DNA from: JANXSS01 sp043729515
GTDB lineage: Bacteria > Pseudomonadota > Gammaproteobacteria > Burkholderiales > Burkholderiaceae_D
Assembly (NCBI GenBank): GCA_043729515.1
Contig: JAYTLK010000067.1
Location: 1-9,566 of the forward strand
Reading direction: 5' to 3'
DNA: 9,566 nucleotides
Shown here: one piece after another, positions 1 through 6,191 of the stretch
Numbering within the stretch: the first letter of the stretch is position 1
How the letters are laid out: each line of letters opens with the position of its first letter
Notes under the pieces: model-generated
Database searches by the model: none
What the model was told of the DNA's origin: nothing
The model's input: only the letters and a program-made list of their open reading frames with translations
Program-made: the position numbers and the translations under genes

Positions 1-102
1 AGTGGTCCGTTCATGACGGGGCACTGCTTTTTATTTCCGTGGCGAAAGTTACACAGTGGCTGAGTAATTGTGAGGATTGCTGGCATGTCGCGTCATGCAG
101 CC

Positions 103-108
103 TATATT
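103..108 (+). promoter_or_regulatory. Possible -10 element (TATATT) for the GGDEF-EAL gene
   Basis: TATATT lies 32 bp before the ATG at 141, in the AT-richest part of the upstream region. No good -35 hexamer sits 16-18 bp upstream. A short inverted repeat, GCATG-(6 nt)-CATGC at 83-98, lies just upstream where a regulator could bind. If this -10 is real, the GTG at 39 cannot be the main start. Weak, position-based evidence only. Confidence 0.25.
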
Positions 109-140
109 ATTACCATTCAGCAACTTATAACCATTCTCCC

Positions 141-2237
141 ATGACCGTGTCGGATCGCTCTGCCGCGCCGGCGGCGCACTGGATGGCATTCGTCGAACGC
201 CTTCTGTCGTCAGGATCGGGCACTGATGTCGGTGCAGCCGATGTGCTTGCGCGCCTGGCACGCGATCGGCGACTGCTGCGCCGGATGGCCGTCGCTGCGA
301 TGGTCTGGCCAGTTGCCTGTTTGGCGGTGGGTGTGATGATGTGGCTGATCGCCGGCCTGCTGCTGGGAGATGTCGCTCTGCCGTTTGCCATGCGCATCGG
401 TCGCACCCGCCAAATTGTCGTTCTCGGTGGCCTGCTGCTGACCATCGTGGCGCTTGCCGGCGCGGCGTTGAGCTTGCGGCAAGCGTGGCGGGGGTTCAAT
501 CGGGAGCGGGTCAAGGACACCTACCGGTTGGCCAGCGACGCTGCCCGGGAAGGTTTTTACATGCTGCGCCATCTGCCTGCATCGGCTCTGGCAAACGCCG
601 ATTTCCTGGTCGAAGATTGCAATGAACAAGCGGCGGCCTTTGTCGGCCTGACACGGACGACGCTCATCGGCAAACACACGTCTTTGCTTGATGGTACCGG
701 CAATAGTCATTTGAGCAAGGCCATCCTGCTGCAGGCAATCGGCCAGACCGTCTTGGAAGATGAATTCAGGGTTTCGCCGTTCGGGCAACTGCATGCCACA
801 TGGATCCAGCGCCGGATCGTTCGGGTAGACGATGGATTGGCCGTGACCTTGTCCGACGTTACTGCCTCTAGAACGCACGAGCAGGCGCTCTCTCGCATGG
901 CCAATGCCGATGCACTCACAAAATTACCCAACCGGCACTGGCTCAGCAGTTTCCTGCCCGGCGTGCTCGACCGGGCTCGGGCGCGAGGACATCTGGTCGG
1001 CCTGCTGGTGATCGATCTCGATGACTTCAAGAACATCAACGACACCCTGGGCCACGCCGCCGGCGACGAATTGCTGCAAGCCGCCGCTTTTCGGTTGCGC
1101 TCGGCAATCCGCGCTGACTACCCCGTGATTCGGCTCGGGGGAGATGAATTCACGATCGTCCTGGAGCAGATCGATTCGCCTGACGACGTGCGTCGCATCG
1201 CCGAGCGTCTGCTGCAGACTTTCGTCGATCCGTTCGTGATCGGCAAAGGAAACGTGCACAAGGTACAGGCCTCGATCGGTATCAGCGTCTTTCCGCAGGA
1301 CGGCCTGGAAAGCGAAGTCTTGCTCAAGCATGCGGAGGTTGCCCTGTATGCCGCGAAGGAGAATGGCAAGGGCAATTTCCTGTGCTACCAGCCGCATCTT
1401 TCGGAAATGCTGCTGGGCCGCCTGAGCAAGGAAGAAGCGCTGCGTGAAGCCATCGCACTGGATCAGTTCGTGGTCTTCTACCAACCCCGGGTCAACGCAG
1501 TCACGGGAATGCTGTGCAGCATGGAGGCGTTGGTGCGATGGCAGCATCCGCAAGCAGGCATGGTGCCGCCGATTGAATTCATTTCACTGGCCGAAGAGAC
1601 CGGCCTGATCGTCGAACTTGGCGCCTTGGTAGTGGATAAAGCTTGCGCACAACTCGCGCAGTGGCAGGATGCCGGGCTGCCACTGGTGCCCGTGTCGATC
1701 AATGTATCGACGCGCCAATTCGCTGACGCAAATGTGCAGGGTCTGTTCCGCTCGGCAATGCAACGCTATAAACTGAGCCCGGAGTTACTCGAGATCGAAC
1801 TGACCGAATCCTGCATGCTGGGTGATGACGACTTGGTCATTCGTGAAATGCGCGCTTTGCAAGCACTTGGCATCAAGTTGCTGGTCGATGATTTCGGTAC
1901 CGGCTACTCGTCTTTGTCGCAACTGCAGCGAATGAATTTCGATGTGCTGAAAGTGGACATGGCATTCACCACAGCATTGGGCCAGAGCGGAGAGAGCACC
2001 GTCTTCTTCAAGGCGATCATCTGGATGGCACATGCACTCGGCATGCAGGTTGTGGCCGAAGGCGTGGAAACCGCCGAGCAATTGGCGATCCTGCAAAGCC
2101 TGTCCTGCGACGAAATACAGGGCTACTTCATCTCGCGTCCGGTACCCGCCGAAACAATGGCAAGCTACATGCAGCAGCCCATGCTGTTCGATGGCACATC
2201 TCTGATCGTGGATCAACACGTGATGGCAACAAATTAA
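141..2237 (+). CDS. Membrane-anchored PAS-GGDEF-EAL protein (diguanylate cyclase/phosphodiesterase)
   Basis: A 698-residue signalling protein that probably makes and/or degrades cyclic-di-GMP at the inner membrane. Two hydrophobic segments (about residues 52-76 and 92-112) form an N-terminal hairpin, followed by a PAS-like region (about 128-245). A GGDEF domain begins near DALTKLPNR at 257, with an intact GGDEF motif at 333-337. The EAL domain has intact signature residues: EAL 462-464, SINVSTRQF, IELTES, DDFGTGYSS at 583-591, LKVD, AEGVET at 639-644 and QGYF. Both active sites therefore look competent. The product-inhibition RxxD site expected before GGDEF reads RADY (324-327), so it is probably degenerate. 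The frame stays open upstream to a GTG at 39, but that 34-residue extension is Cys/Tyr/His-rich, unlike the rest, and crosses a -10-like TATATT. The ATG at 141 is preferred although no Shine-Dalgarno is visible; ATG 183 is an alternative. Which activity dominates cannot be read from sequence. Confidence 0.93.
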   Translation: MTVSDRSAAPAAHWMAFVERLLSSGSGTDVGAADVLARLARDRRLLRRMAVAAMVWPVACLAVGVMMWLIAGLLLGDVALPFAMRIGRTRQIVVLGGLLLTIVALAGAALSLRQAWRGFNRERVKDTYRLASDAAREGFYMLRHLPASALANADFLVEDCNEQAAAFVGLTRTTLIGKHTSLLDGTGNSHLSKAILLQAIGQTVLEDEFRVSPFGQLHATWIQRRIVRVDDGLAVTLSDVTASRTHEQALSRMANADALTKLPNRHWLSSFLPGVLDRARARGHLVGLLVIDLDDFKNINDTLGHAAGDELLQAAAFRLRSAIRADYPVIRLGGDEFTIVLEQIDSPDDVRRIAERLLQTFVDPFVIGKGNVHKVQASIGISVFPQDGLESEVLLKHAEVALYAAKENGKGNFLCYQPHLSEMLLGRLSKEEALREAIALDQFVVFYQPRVNAVTGMLCSMEALVRWQHPQAGMVPPIEFISLAEETGLIVELGALVVDKACAQLAQWQDAGLPLVPVSINVSTRQFADANVQGLFRSAMQRYKLSPELLEIELTESCMLGDDDLVIREMRALQALGIKLLVDDFGTGYSSLSQLQRMNFDVLKVDMAFTTALGQSGESTVFFKAIIWMAHALGMQVVAEGVETAEQLAILQSLSCDEIQGYFISRPVPAETMASYMQQPMLFDGTSLIVDQHVMATN

Positions 2238-2246
2238 CTGATCTAC

Positions 2247-2284
2247 TCTACCGATACGGTCGCAACAGCGGTCGTATCGGTAGA
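2247..2284 (+). terminator. 17-bp hairpin between convergent genes, probable terminator
   Basis: The left arm starts TCTACCGATACG (2247-2258) and pairs perfectly with CGTATCGGTAGA (2273-2284). The stem continues through two wobble positions (G2259-U2272 and U2260-G2271) and three more Watson-Crick pairs to an AACA tetraloop (2264-2267). It starts 10 bp after the GGDEF-EAL stop and ends 14 bp before the stop of the opposing gene. No T-run follows on either strand, so it is not a canonical intrinsic terminator. The wobbles become C-A mismatches in a minus-strand transcript, so the stem is stronger in the plus-strand RNA. Confidence 0.65.
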
Positions 2285-2297
2285 TCCCGTAACCGGA

Positions 2298-2591
2298 TCA
2301 GCCCTGCTTCTGCTTGAACTGCTTGCTGCTGATACGGAACTTGTCGCGGCGGTCGCCCATCATCGCGCGCAGATCCTTGATGCTCAGGGCACTGATTTCA
2401 TGCATGCGGATCAACAACGACGCTGCCACTGGCAAGCGCCGATGCCGGATCTTGCTGATCATCGGCGGTGCAACTTCCAGCGCGCGCGACAGTGCTGCGT
2501 CGTTCTTCAGATTCAGCTTTGAAATCAGCGACGACAGAAGATTGTCGGGATTGTAGGAGTCATTTTCTTGCATTGCTTGATTGGTCGACAT
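2298..2591 (-). CDS. Small helix-turn-helix DNA-binding protein, hypothetical regulator
   Basis: A 97-residue protein. Residues 31-50 (DAALSRALEVAPPMISKIRH) read as a helix-turn-helix of the Cro/XRE type, followed by RRLPVAASLLIRMHEISALSIKDLR, which resembles the later helices of that fold. The C-terminus is basic (DRRDKF, KQFKQKQ). I recall close relatives, with the same LKNDAALSRALEVAPP and KIRH.RLPV motifs, as conserved short proteins in Oxalobacteraceae; their targets are not known to me. The frame is open to an ATG at 2669, but the added 26 residues look non-coding, so the ATG at 2591 is chosen. The ribosome site there is weak (GAGACGAG just upstream). It is transcribed alone, convergent with the GGDEF-EAL gene and divergent from the flavoprotein gene. 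No phage or toxin gene is adjacent, so a chromosomal regulator is likelier than a phage repressor. Confidence 0.82.
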   Translation of the reverse strand: MSTNQAMQENDSYNPDNLLSSLISKLNLKNDAALSRALEVAPPMISKIRHRRLPVAASLLIRMHEISALSIKDLRAMMGDRRDKFRISSKQFKQKQG

Positions 2592-2637
2592 GTGCTCGTC
2601 TCGTGGGTGGGGGGGTTTCTTGATGGCTTTATTGTCG

Positions 2638-2660
2638 CAACTCGAAATAAACAGGAGTTG
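2638..2660. promoter_or_regulatory. Inverted repeat upstream of the small HTH gene, candidate operator
   Basis: CAACTC (2638-2643) and GAGTTG (2655-2660) are perfect inverted half-sites, separated by 11 bp of AT-rich sequence. The centre lies about 58 bp upstream of the HTH gene's start codon, where its promoter should be. On the minus strand a loose TTGTGA...TATTTC pair with a 16-bp spacer overlaps it. Autoregulation by the HTH protein is an inference from position only. Confidence 0.3.
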
Positions 2661-2885
2661 ATAATTCACAAATCATCCGTTATGCACTCAGGAAATTCCC
2701 GGACGCGTGCCGAGACTGTAATGATTCGACAAGAAAGCGTATGTTCCTTAGCCAACATTAGATTCAAAATTTGCAACATCGTTTTCGGCAGCAGTCATGC
2801 GCTTTTCCTTGCCTTCGCCGCCCGGCCCCGTGGTTGAACCTGACGCAAGGTAGACTGCAACTTCCTGATCCATAAAGAACCATTC

Positions 2886-3524
2886 ATGTTCATCGATTTT
2901 TCCACTCTCGACGCCCGCACCGCTTATTTCTGGATGGCATCGACCATCGCGCCGCGGCCGGTCGCATGGGTGACGACGCGGTCCGCCGCCGGTCTGGTCA
3001 ACCTGGCGCCTTTCAGCTTTTTTCAGATGATCACGCCATCGCCACCGACGCTGATGATTTCTCCCCTGCTGCATCCGAATGGCACGCAAAAGGATACGGC
3101 GCGCAATATCGCAGAGACAGGCGAATTCGTGGTCAACCTGGTGCCGTATCGGCTGGTTGAAACAATGAATGCCACCTCGTTCGGTTTTGGTGCCGATGAA
3201 AGCGAGGTCGAGCGCTGCGGCGTGCCGACGCTGGCATCGCAGATGGTGCGTCCGCCCCGGGTGACGGGCGTGCCGGTGAGCTTCGAATGCCGGCTGGCGT
3301 CGATGACGCCGTATCCGACCGCACAGCCGAGCTGCCATCTCATCCTCGGCCAGGTGGTCGCTGCGCATGTCGCCGACGACCTCCTCGACGCCACCGGCCA
3401 GATCGATCCCGTCAAGCTGGACCTGGTGTCGCGCATGGGCGCCGACTGGTACGGGCGCACCTCTGGCGACGCCAACTTTGCGCTGGGTCGGCCGGAAGGC
3501 TGGAACCGCGCCGGAATGAAATGA
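2886..3524 (+). CDS. Flavin reductase-like (FMN-binding split-barrel) family protein
   Basis: A 212-residue soluble protein of the flavin reductase/DIM6-NTAB family, which binds FMN in a split beta-barrel; members include flavin reductases and FMN-dependent oxidoreductases. The N-terminus carries the hallmark 'MASTIAPRPVAWVTT' (17-31, with RPVAWV at 24-29), then 'NLAPFSFF' (39-46), which forms the flavin-contacting region in the family. 'SPPTLMIS' and 'ETGEFVVNLV' follow as usual core strands. The C-terminal 'RMGADWYGRT' (183-192) and 'F.LGRP' match the subgroup of about 200 residues. Length is normal and nothing is missing. The ATG at 2886 has only a weak AAAGAA upstream. It is monocistronic by layout: divergent from the HTH gene and convergent, 33 bp apart, with the quinoprotein gene. 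The substrate cannot be deduced because no partner oxygenase is nearby. Confidence 0.9.
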   Translation: MFIDFSTLDARTAYFWMASTIAPRPVAWVTTRSAAGLVNLAPFSFFQMITPSPPTLMISPLLHPNGTQKDTARNIAETGEFVVNLVPYRLVETMNATSFGFGADESEVERCGVPTLASQMVRPPRVTGVPVSFECRLASMTPYPTAQPSCHLILGQVVAAHVADDLLDATGQIDPVKLDLVSRMGADWYGRTSGDANFALGRPEGWNRAGMK

Positions 3525-3557
3525 CGTTGTGCCGCCTGAATCCTTCGCCGGCCTGCC

Positions 3558-4886
3558 TTATTTCGACGATGTCGGCGTGACGCGCCAGATGGTATTGCCG
3601 ACGTCATCGGCCACCAGCACGGCGCCGGCCCGGTCAATGGCCACGCCCACCGGCCGACCCATCGCTTCCCCGTCGGCGTTCAAAAAGCCGGTCAGGATGT
3701 CGACTGGCGCCCCGCTCGGCATACCATTCGAAAATGGCACGAAAATGACCTTGTAGCCGCTGCGCGGCTTGCGGTTCCAGGAGCCATGCTGCCCCACGAA
3801 TGCGCCGCCGGTGAACTGCTTGGGCAACAGCGTGCCCTGATAGAACGCCAGTCCGAGCGAGGCAGTGTGGGCGCCGACGGCATAGTCGGGTGCGATCGCA
3901 CGGGCCACCAGGTCCGGACGCGCCGGGCTGACCCTGGCGTCGACATGCTGGCCGTAATAGCTGTACGGCCAGCCGTAGAAGGCGCCGTCCTTGACGGAGG
4001 TGATGTAGTCGGGCACCAGGTCGTTGCCGAGCTCATCGCGTTCATTGACGGCCGTCCACAGGGCGCCGGATTGCGGCTGCCAGGTCAAGCCATTCGGGTT
4101 GCGCAACCCAGTGGCGAACAAGCGCGCACTGCCGCTGGCGATATCGTATTCCCAGATTGCAGCGCGACCGCTTTCCTGGTCGATGCCACGCTCGCCGACA
4201 TTGCTGTTGGAACCCACCGACACATACAACCTGCGCCCATCCTTGCTGGCAACCAGATCCTTGGTCCAGTGATGATCGATCGGCCCGGCCGGCAGGTCCA
4301 TCACCTTGACCCCAGGCGCCGTGATGCGCGTCTGACCGGCTTGATAGGGAAATTTCATCAAGGCATCGGTATTGGCCACGTACAGGTCGCCGCCGACGAG
4401 GGCCATGCCGAACGGCGAATGCAGGCCTTCCAGCAAGATCGATCTCGTTTCGGCGACGCCATCGCCGTCCGCATCGCGCAACAACACGATCCGGTCCGGG
4501 CTCGGCACGCCGGCGCCGGCTTTTGCCATGACTTTCTTCATTACCCAGCCCCGAATGCCGCCATCGGCATCATGCTCGGCTGGCGCATTCGATTCGGCCA
4601 CCAGCACATCGCCGTTCGGCAGAACCTGCAGCATGCGCGGATGATCCAAGCCACTCGCATAGGCCCGCACCGCCAGGCCAGGTGCCGCTTGTGGCGTCGC
4701 ATTCCTGGGCCATGCGCTGGCGGGCGCAATATGCATCGTCGGAATCAGTTTTTTGCCTTCCGGTGCAGGCAGGTTCGGTTGCGCGCCAAAGCCGGTCACG
4801 CCATCGGGTTGCTCCGGTGCGGCGGCAAGTATCCGGGCCGTCAGCATCAAGGCGACAAAGACGGGAATCGAGCGGGTCGTCGGCAT
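3558..4886 (-). CDS. Secreted PQQ-dependent sugar dehydrogenase, sorbosone dehydrogenase family
   Basis: A 442-residue exported beta-propeller protein of the soluble glucose/sorbosone dehydrogenase type, which oxidises aldoses or related aldehydes with PQQ in the periplasm. Residues 1-23 look like a Sec signal peptide ending in LAAA. Propeller motifs follow: HPRMLQVLPNGDVLVAES, DHHWTKD (204-210), GLRNPNGL (260-267, with R262-N263), AFYGWPYSYYGQHVD, FVGQHGSWNRKP (H367) and ADGEAMGRPVGVAIDRAGAVLVADD. By analogy with soluble glucose dehydrogenase, H205 would be the catalytic base and R262/N263 would lie near PQQ; this is inferred from motif similarity. The ATG at 4886 is chosen because GGAG lies 6 nt upstream and the signal peptide begins there; the open frame up to 5039 lacks both. 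No PQQ synthesis or cytochrome gene is in the window, so the cofactor source and electron acceptor are unknown. It could also be a propeller protein of other function. Confidence 0.9.
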   Translation of the reverse strand: MPTTRSIPVFVALMLTARILAAAPEQPDGVTGFGAQPNLPAPEGKKLIPTMHIAPASAWPRNATPQAAPGLAVRAYASGLDHPRMLQVLPNGDVLVAESNAPAEHDADGGIRGWVMKKVMAKAGAGVPSPDRIVLLRDADGDGVAETRSILLEGLHSPFGMALVGGDLYVANTDALMKFPYQAGQTRITAPGVKVMDLPAGPIDHHWTKDLVASKDGRRLYVSVGSNSNVGERGIDQESGRAAIWEYDIASGSARLFATGLRNPNGLTWQPQSGALWTAVNERDELGNDLVPDYITSVKDGAFYGWPYSYYGQHVDARVSPARPDLVARAIAPDYAVGAHTASLGLAFYQGTLLPKQFTGGAFVGQHGSWNRKPRSGYKVIFVPFSNGMPSGAPVDILTGFLNADGEAMGRPVGVAIDRAGAVLVADDVGNTIWRVTPTSSK

Positions 4887-4892
4887 TGCATT

Positions 4893-4896
4893 CTCC
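4893..4896 (-). promoter_or_regulatory. Ribosome binding site of the sorbosone dehydrogenase-like gene
   Basis: The minus strand reads TGGAGA here, with GGAG spaced 6 nt from the ATG at 4886. This decides the start over upstream in-frame codons and places a signal peptide at the N-terminus. Confidence 0.75.
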
Positions 4897-5171
4897 AGGA
4901 CTAATGATCGGAACAGGGAAATCAAGGACAGATCGGCAGTCCGATATGGCGGCGAACTGCGAAGCAAAGTGTTTATTGCTGTCCGGCACTTTTCGCCGAT
5001 GGGACACATCAAAGCACGCAGGCGTGATGGTGATGCCATGGCCAGTCGATGACGCTATCGCTGCCCTGGCTGTCCTGTCTGTACGCTGGATCACCCAGAT
5101 CGATGTACAAGACTGATCGATGCGTTCACCCTCGACCAAGGCAACGGTGCGGTACAGTCACATACCTGCAG

Positions 5172-5212
5172 GGTGCAGCCAATGCGGACACCTTCGCCCG
5201 GCTGCCTGCACC
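5172..5212 (+). promoter_or_regulatory. Leader hairpin before the DUF2237 gene
   Basis: GGTGCAG (5172-5178) pairs with CTGCACC (5206-5212). An overlapping alternative pairs GCAGCC (5175-5180) with GGCTGC (5200-5205). The stem ends 9 bp before the GGAG ribosome site. It could affect translation or be incidental in GC-rich DNA; it matches no riboswitch class I know. Confidence 0.25.
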
Positions 5213-5221
5213 GTGTTGATT

Positions 5222-5225
5222 GGAG
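5222..5225 (+). promoter_or_regulatory. Ribosome binding site of the DUF2237 gene
   Basis: GGAG is followed by tandem ATGs at 5228 and 5231. The 5-nt spacing to the second is workable and the 2-nt spacing to the first is too short, so the protein most likely begins MPNLADP. Confidence 0.6.
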
Positions 5226-5230
5226 TAATG

Positions 5231-5629
5231 ATGCCAAACCTCGCCGATCCGATTGCCAAGAATGTTTTCGGCGAACCGCTGGTGGCCTGTTCGTTCACGC
5301 CTTTGACGGGATATTTTCGTGATGGCTGCTGCAAAACTGCAGCCGACGACACCGGTACGCATGTCGTCTGCGCGGTCATGACCGCGCCTTTTCTGGCATT
5401 CAGCGCCTCTCGCGGCAACGACCTTGTCACGCCGCGCCCGGAGTGGCATTTTCCGGGGCTCCGTCCGGGTGACCAATGGTGCCTTTGCGCCAACCGGTGG
5501 CAAGAGGCGCATGCTGCCGGCGTCGCACCCGCTGTTGTCTTGGAAAGCACGAACCAGCGTTTGCTTGACAGCGTGCCGCTGGCGGTGCTGCTGGCGTTCG
5601 ACTCCCGCGGATCGGATGCCGGTCACTGA
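5231..5629 (+). CDS. DUF2237 family protein
   Basis: A 132-residue cytoplasmic protein, full length for this family and of unknown biochemical function. Family signatures in order are: NVFGEPLVACSFTPLTGYFRDGCC (11-34), THVVCAVMT (43-51), FLAFSASRGNDLVTPRPEWHFPGLRPGDQWCLCANRWQEA (54-93) and AGVAPAVVLEST (96-107). Six cysteines (20, 33, 34, 47, 84, 86) lie inside conserved blocks, with vicinal CC and CxC pairs that could bind metal or undergo redox chemistry; this is inference. ATGs occur at 5228 and 5231. GGAG at 5222-5225 is 2 nt from the first and 5 nt from the second, so 5231 is preferred. No signal peptide or membrane segment is seen. Its neighbours (quinoprotein upstream, small acidic protein opposite) do not define a pathway. 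Confidence 0.93.
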   Translation: MPNLADPIAKNVFGEPLVACSFTPLTGYFRDGCCKTAADDTGTHVVCAVMTAPFLAFSASRGNDLVTPRPEWHFPGLRPGDQWCLCANRWQEAHAAGVAPAVVLESTNQRLLDSVPLAVLLAFDSRGSDAGH

Positions 5630-5633
5630 GCCT

Positions 5634-5649
5634 GGCCACTGCTGTGGCC
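5634..5649 (+). terminator. Hairpin just after the DUF2237 gene, possible terminator
   Basis: GGCCAC (5634-5639) and GTGGCC (5644-5649) form a perfect 6-bp GC-rich stem with a TGCT loop, 4 bp after the TGA. A TTTTT run occurs only about 24 bp later (5674-5678), so this is not a textbook intrinsic terminator. It sits between convergent genes, where a terminator is expected. Confidence 0.4.
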
Positions 5650-5704
5650 TGCAGGTTGCATGACAGAGGTGCCTTTTTCGCGACGGTGCGCGCGGCTGGC
5701 AGCC

Positions 5705-5965
5705 TCAGGGCGGGCCGGCGCTGGTGCTGTCGGCCGGCACCGGAGTTCCATCCGGTGTCACTGCCAGACCTGGGTCGGGGGTTGCGCCGGGCAGCGATGT
5801 CGGCGCTGACGCCGGCGTTGCGCAACCGGCGGGTGCTGCCGGCCGTTCAGCGATTTGATTGATCAGGGCCTCCGTATCCTGCTGGCCCGGACTTTTCTCG
5901 CCGCTGCCGACATCCGCTTCCTGGATCAGGTGCGGCCCCGTTTTCGCCGCTGGTAGCTCGTCCAT
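5705..5965 (-). CDS. Small acidic hypothetical protein with Pro/Ala-rich tail
   Basis: An 86-residue protein of no known function. The first half (MDELPAAKTGPHLIQEADVG, then SGEKSPGQQDTEALINQIAE) is acidic and polar and looks like a genuine conserved block; I recall similar short GEK.PGQ..TE proteins in Burkholderiales, without a function. From about residue 41 the chain is low complexity, rich in Pro, Ala, Thr, Ser and Gly, and probably disordered. There is one Cys, no signal peptide and no membrane segment. Coding is supported by a strong ribosome site, GGAGG at 5970-5974, 4 nt from the ATG at 5965 (1 nt from the ATG at 5968). It converges with the DUF2237 gene and diverges from acuI. The alternative is a chance open frame in GC-rich DNA, but the ribosome site and the N-terminal block argue against that. 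Confidence 0.68.
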   Translation of the reverse strand: MDELPAAKTGPHLIQEADVGSGEKSPGQQDTEALINQIAERPAAPAGCATPASAPTSLPGATPDPGLAVTPDGTPVPADSTSAGPP

Positions 5966-5969
5966 CATG

Positions 5970-5974
5970 CCTCC
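5970..5974 (-). promoter_or_regulatory. Strong ribosome binding site of the small acidic protein
   Basis: The minus strand reads GGAGGCATGATG, a near-perfect Shine-Dalgarno before tandem ATGs. Spacing favours the second ATG (5965). Confidence 0.6.
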
Positions 5975-6191
5975 ACATATCGTCGATGCAACTGAAAAAC
6001 CTACTTGCTCCGCTGAACTGCCGAGCGCAATGCGGCAACACCACTCCTAATTCGAGCCCGGCCACGGATAAAGGTTCATCCGGCGTGGCGATGAATTCCC
6101 AGCCGAAAGTGGAACCGCATCGCCATCAGAAGGAAACGACTAGGCTTTGTTTTCGGCTAACATTGTGGATTGCTTTCCATGAGGCCGGCCA

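Larger units (their letters stand above)
4887..5230. other. 344-bp divergent intergenic region without a convincing gene
   Basis: The region separates the quinoprotein gene (-) from the DUF2237 gene (+) and must hold both promoters, but no clear -35/-10 pair stands out. Frames crossing it are extensions or shadows with no recognisable protein. Visible structure includes an inverted repeat ATCGG-(4)-CCGAT at 4932-4945 in the quinoprotein leader. A direct repeat of GATCGATG lies at 5098-5105 and 5115-5122. A GGTGCAG/CTGCACC hairpin at 5172-5212 lies in the DUF2237 leader. Confidence 0.7.

Noticed and set aside
39..140. 34-residue N-terminal extension of the GGDEF-EAL protein from GTG 39
   Set aside because: Composition is unlike the protein (many Cys, Tyr, His), there is no ribosome site, and it overlaps a likely -10 element. 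The downstream ATG fits better.
2753..2779. Repeated CAACAT 21 bp apart upstream of the flavoprotein gene
   Set aside because: A 6-bp repeat in AT-rich intergenic DNA is expected by chance, and no promoter could be aligned with it.
3786..4904. Long plus-strand open frame (372 codons) opposite the sorbosone dehydrogenase-like gene
   Set aside because: It is antisense to a gene with clear family motifs, signal peptide and ribosome site. Its translation is rich in Arg, His, Gln and Ala with no recognisable domain, typical of a GC-rich shadow frame.
4570..5139. Minus-strand open frame covering much of the 4887-5230 intergenic region
   Set aside because: Nothing recognisable in the translation, and it overlaps the start of the quinoprotein gene in another frame.
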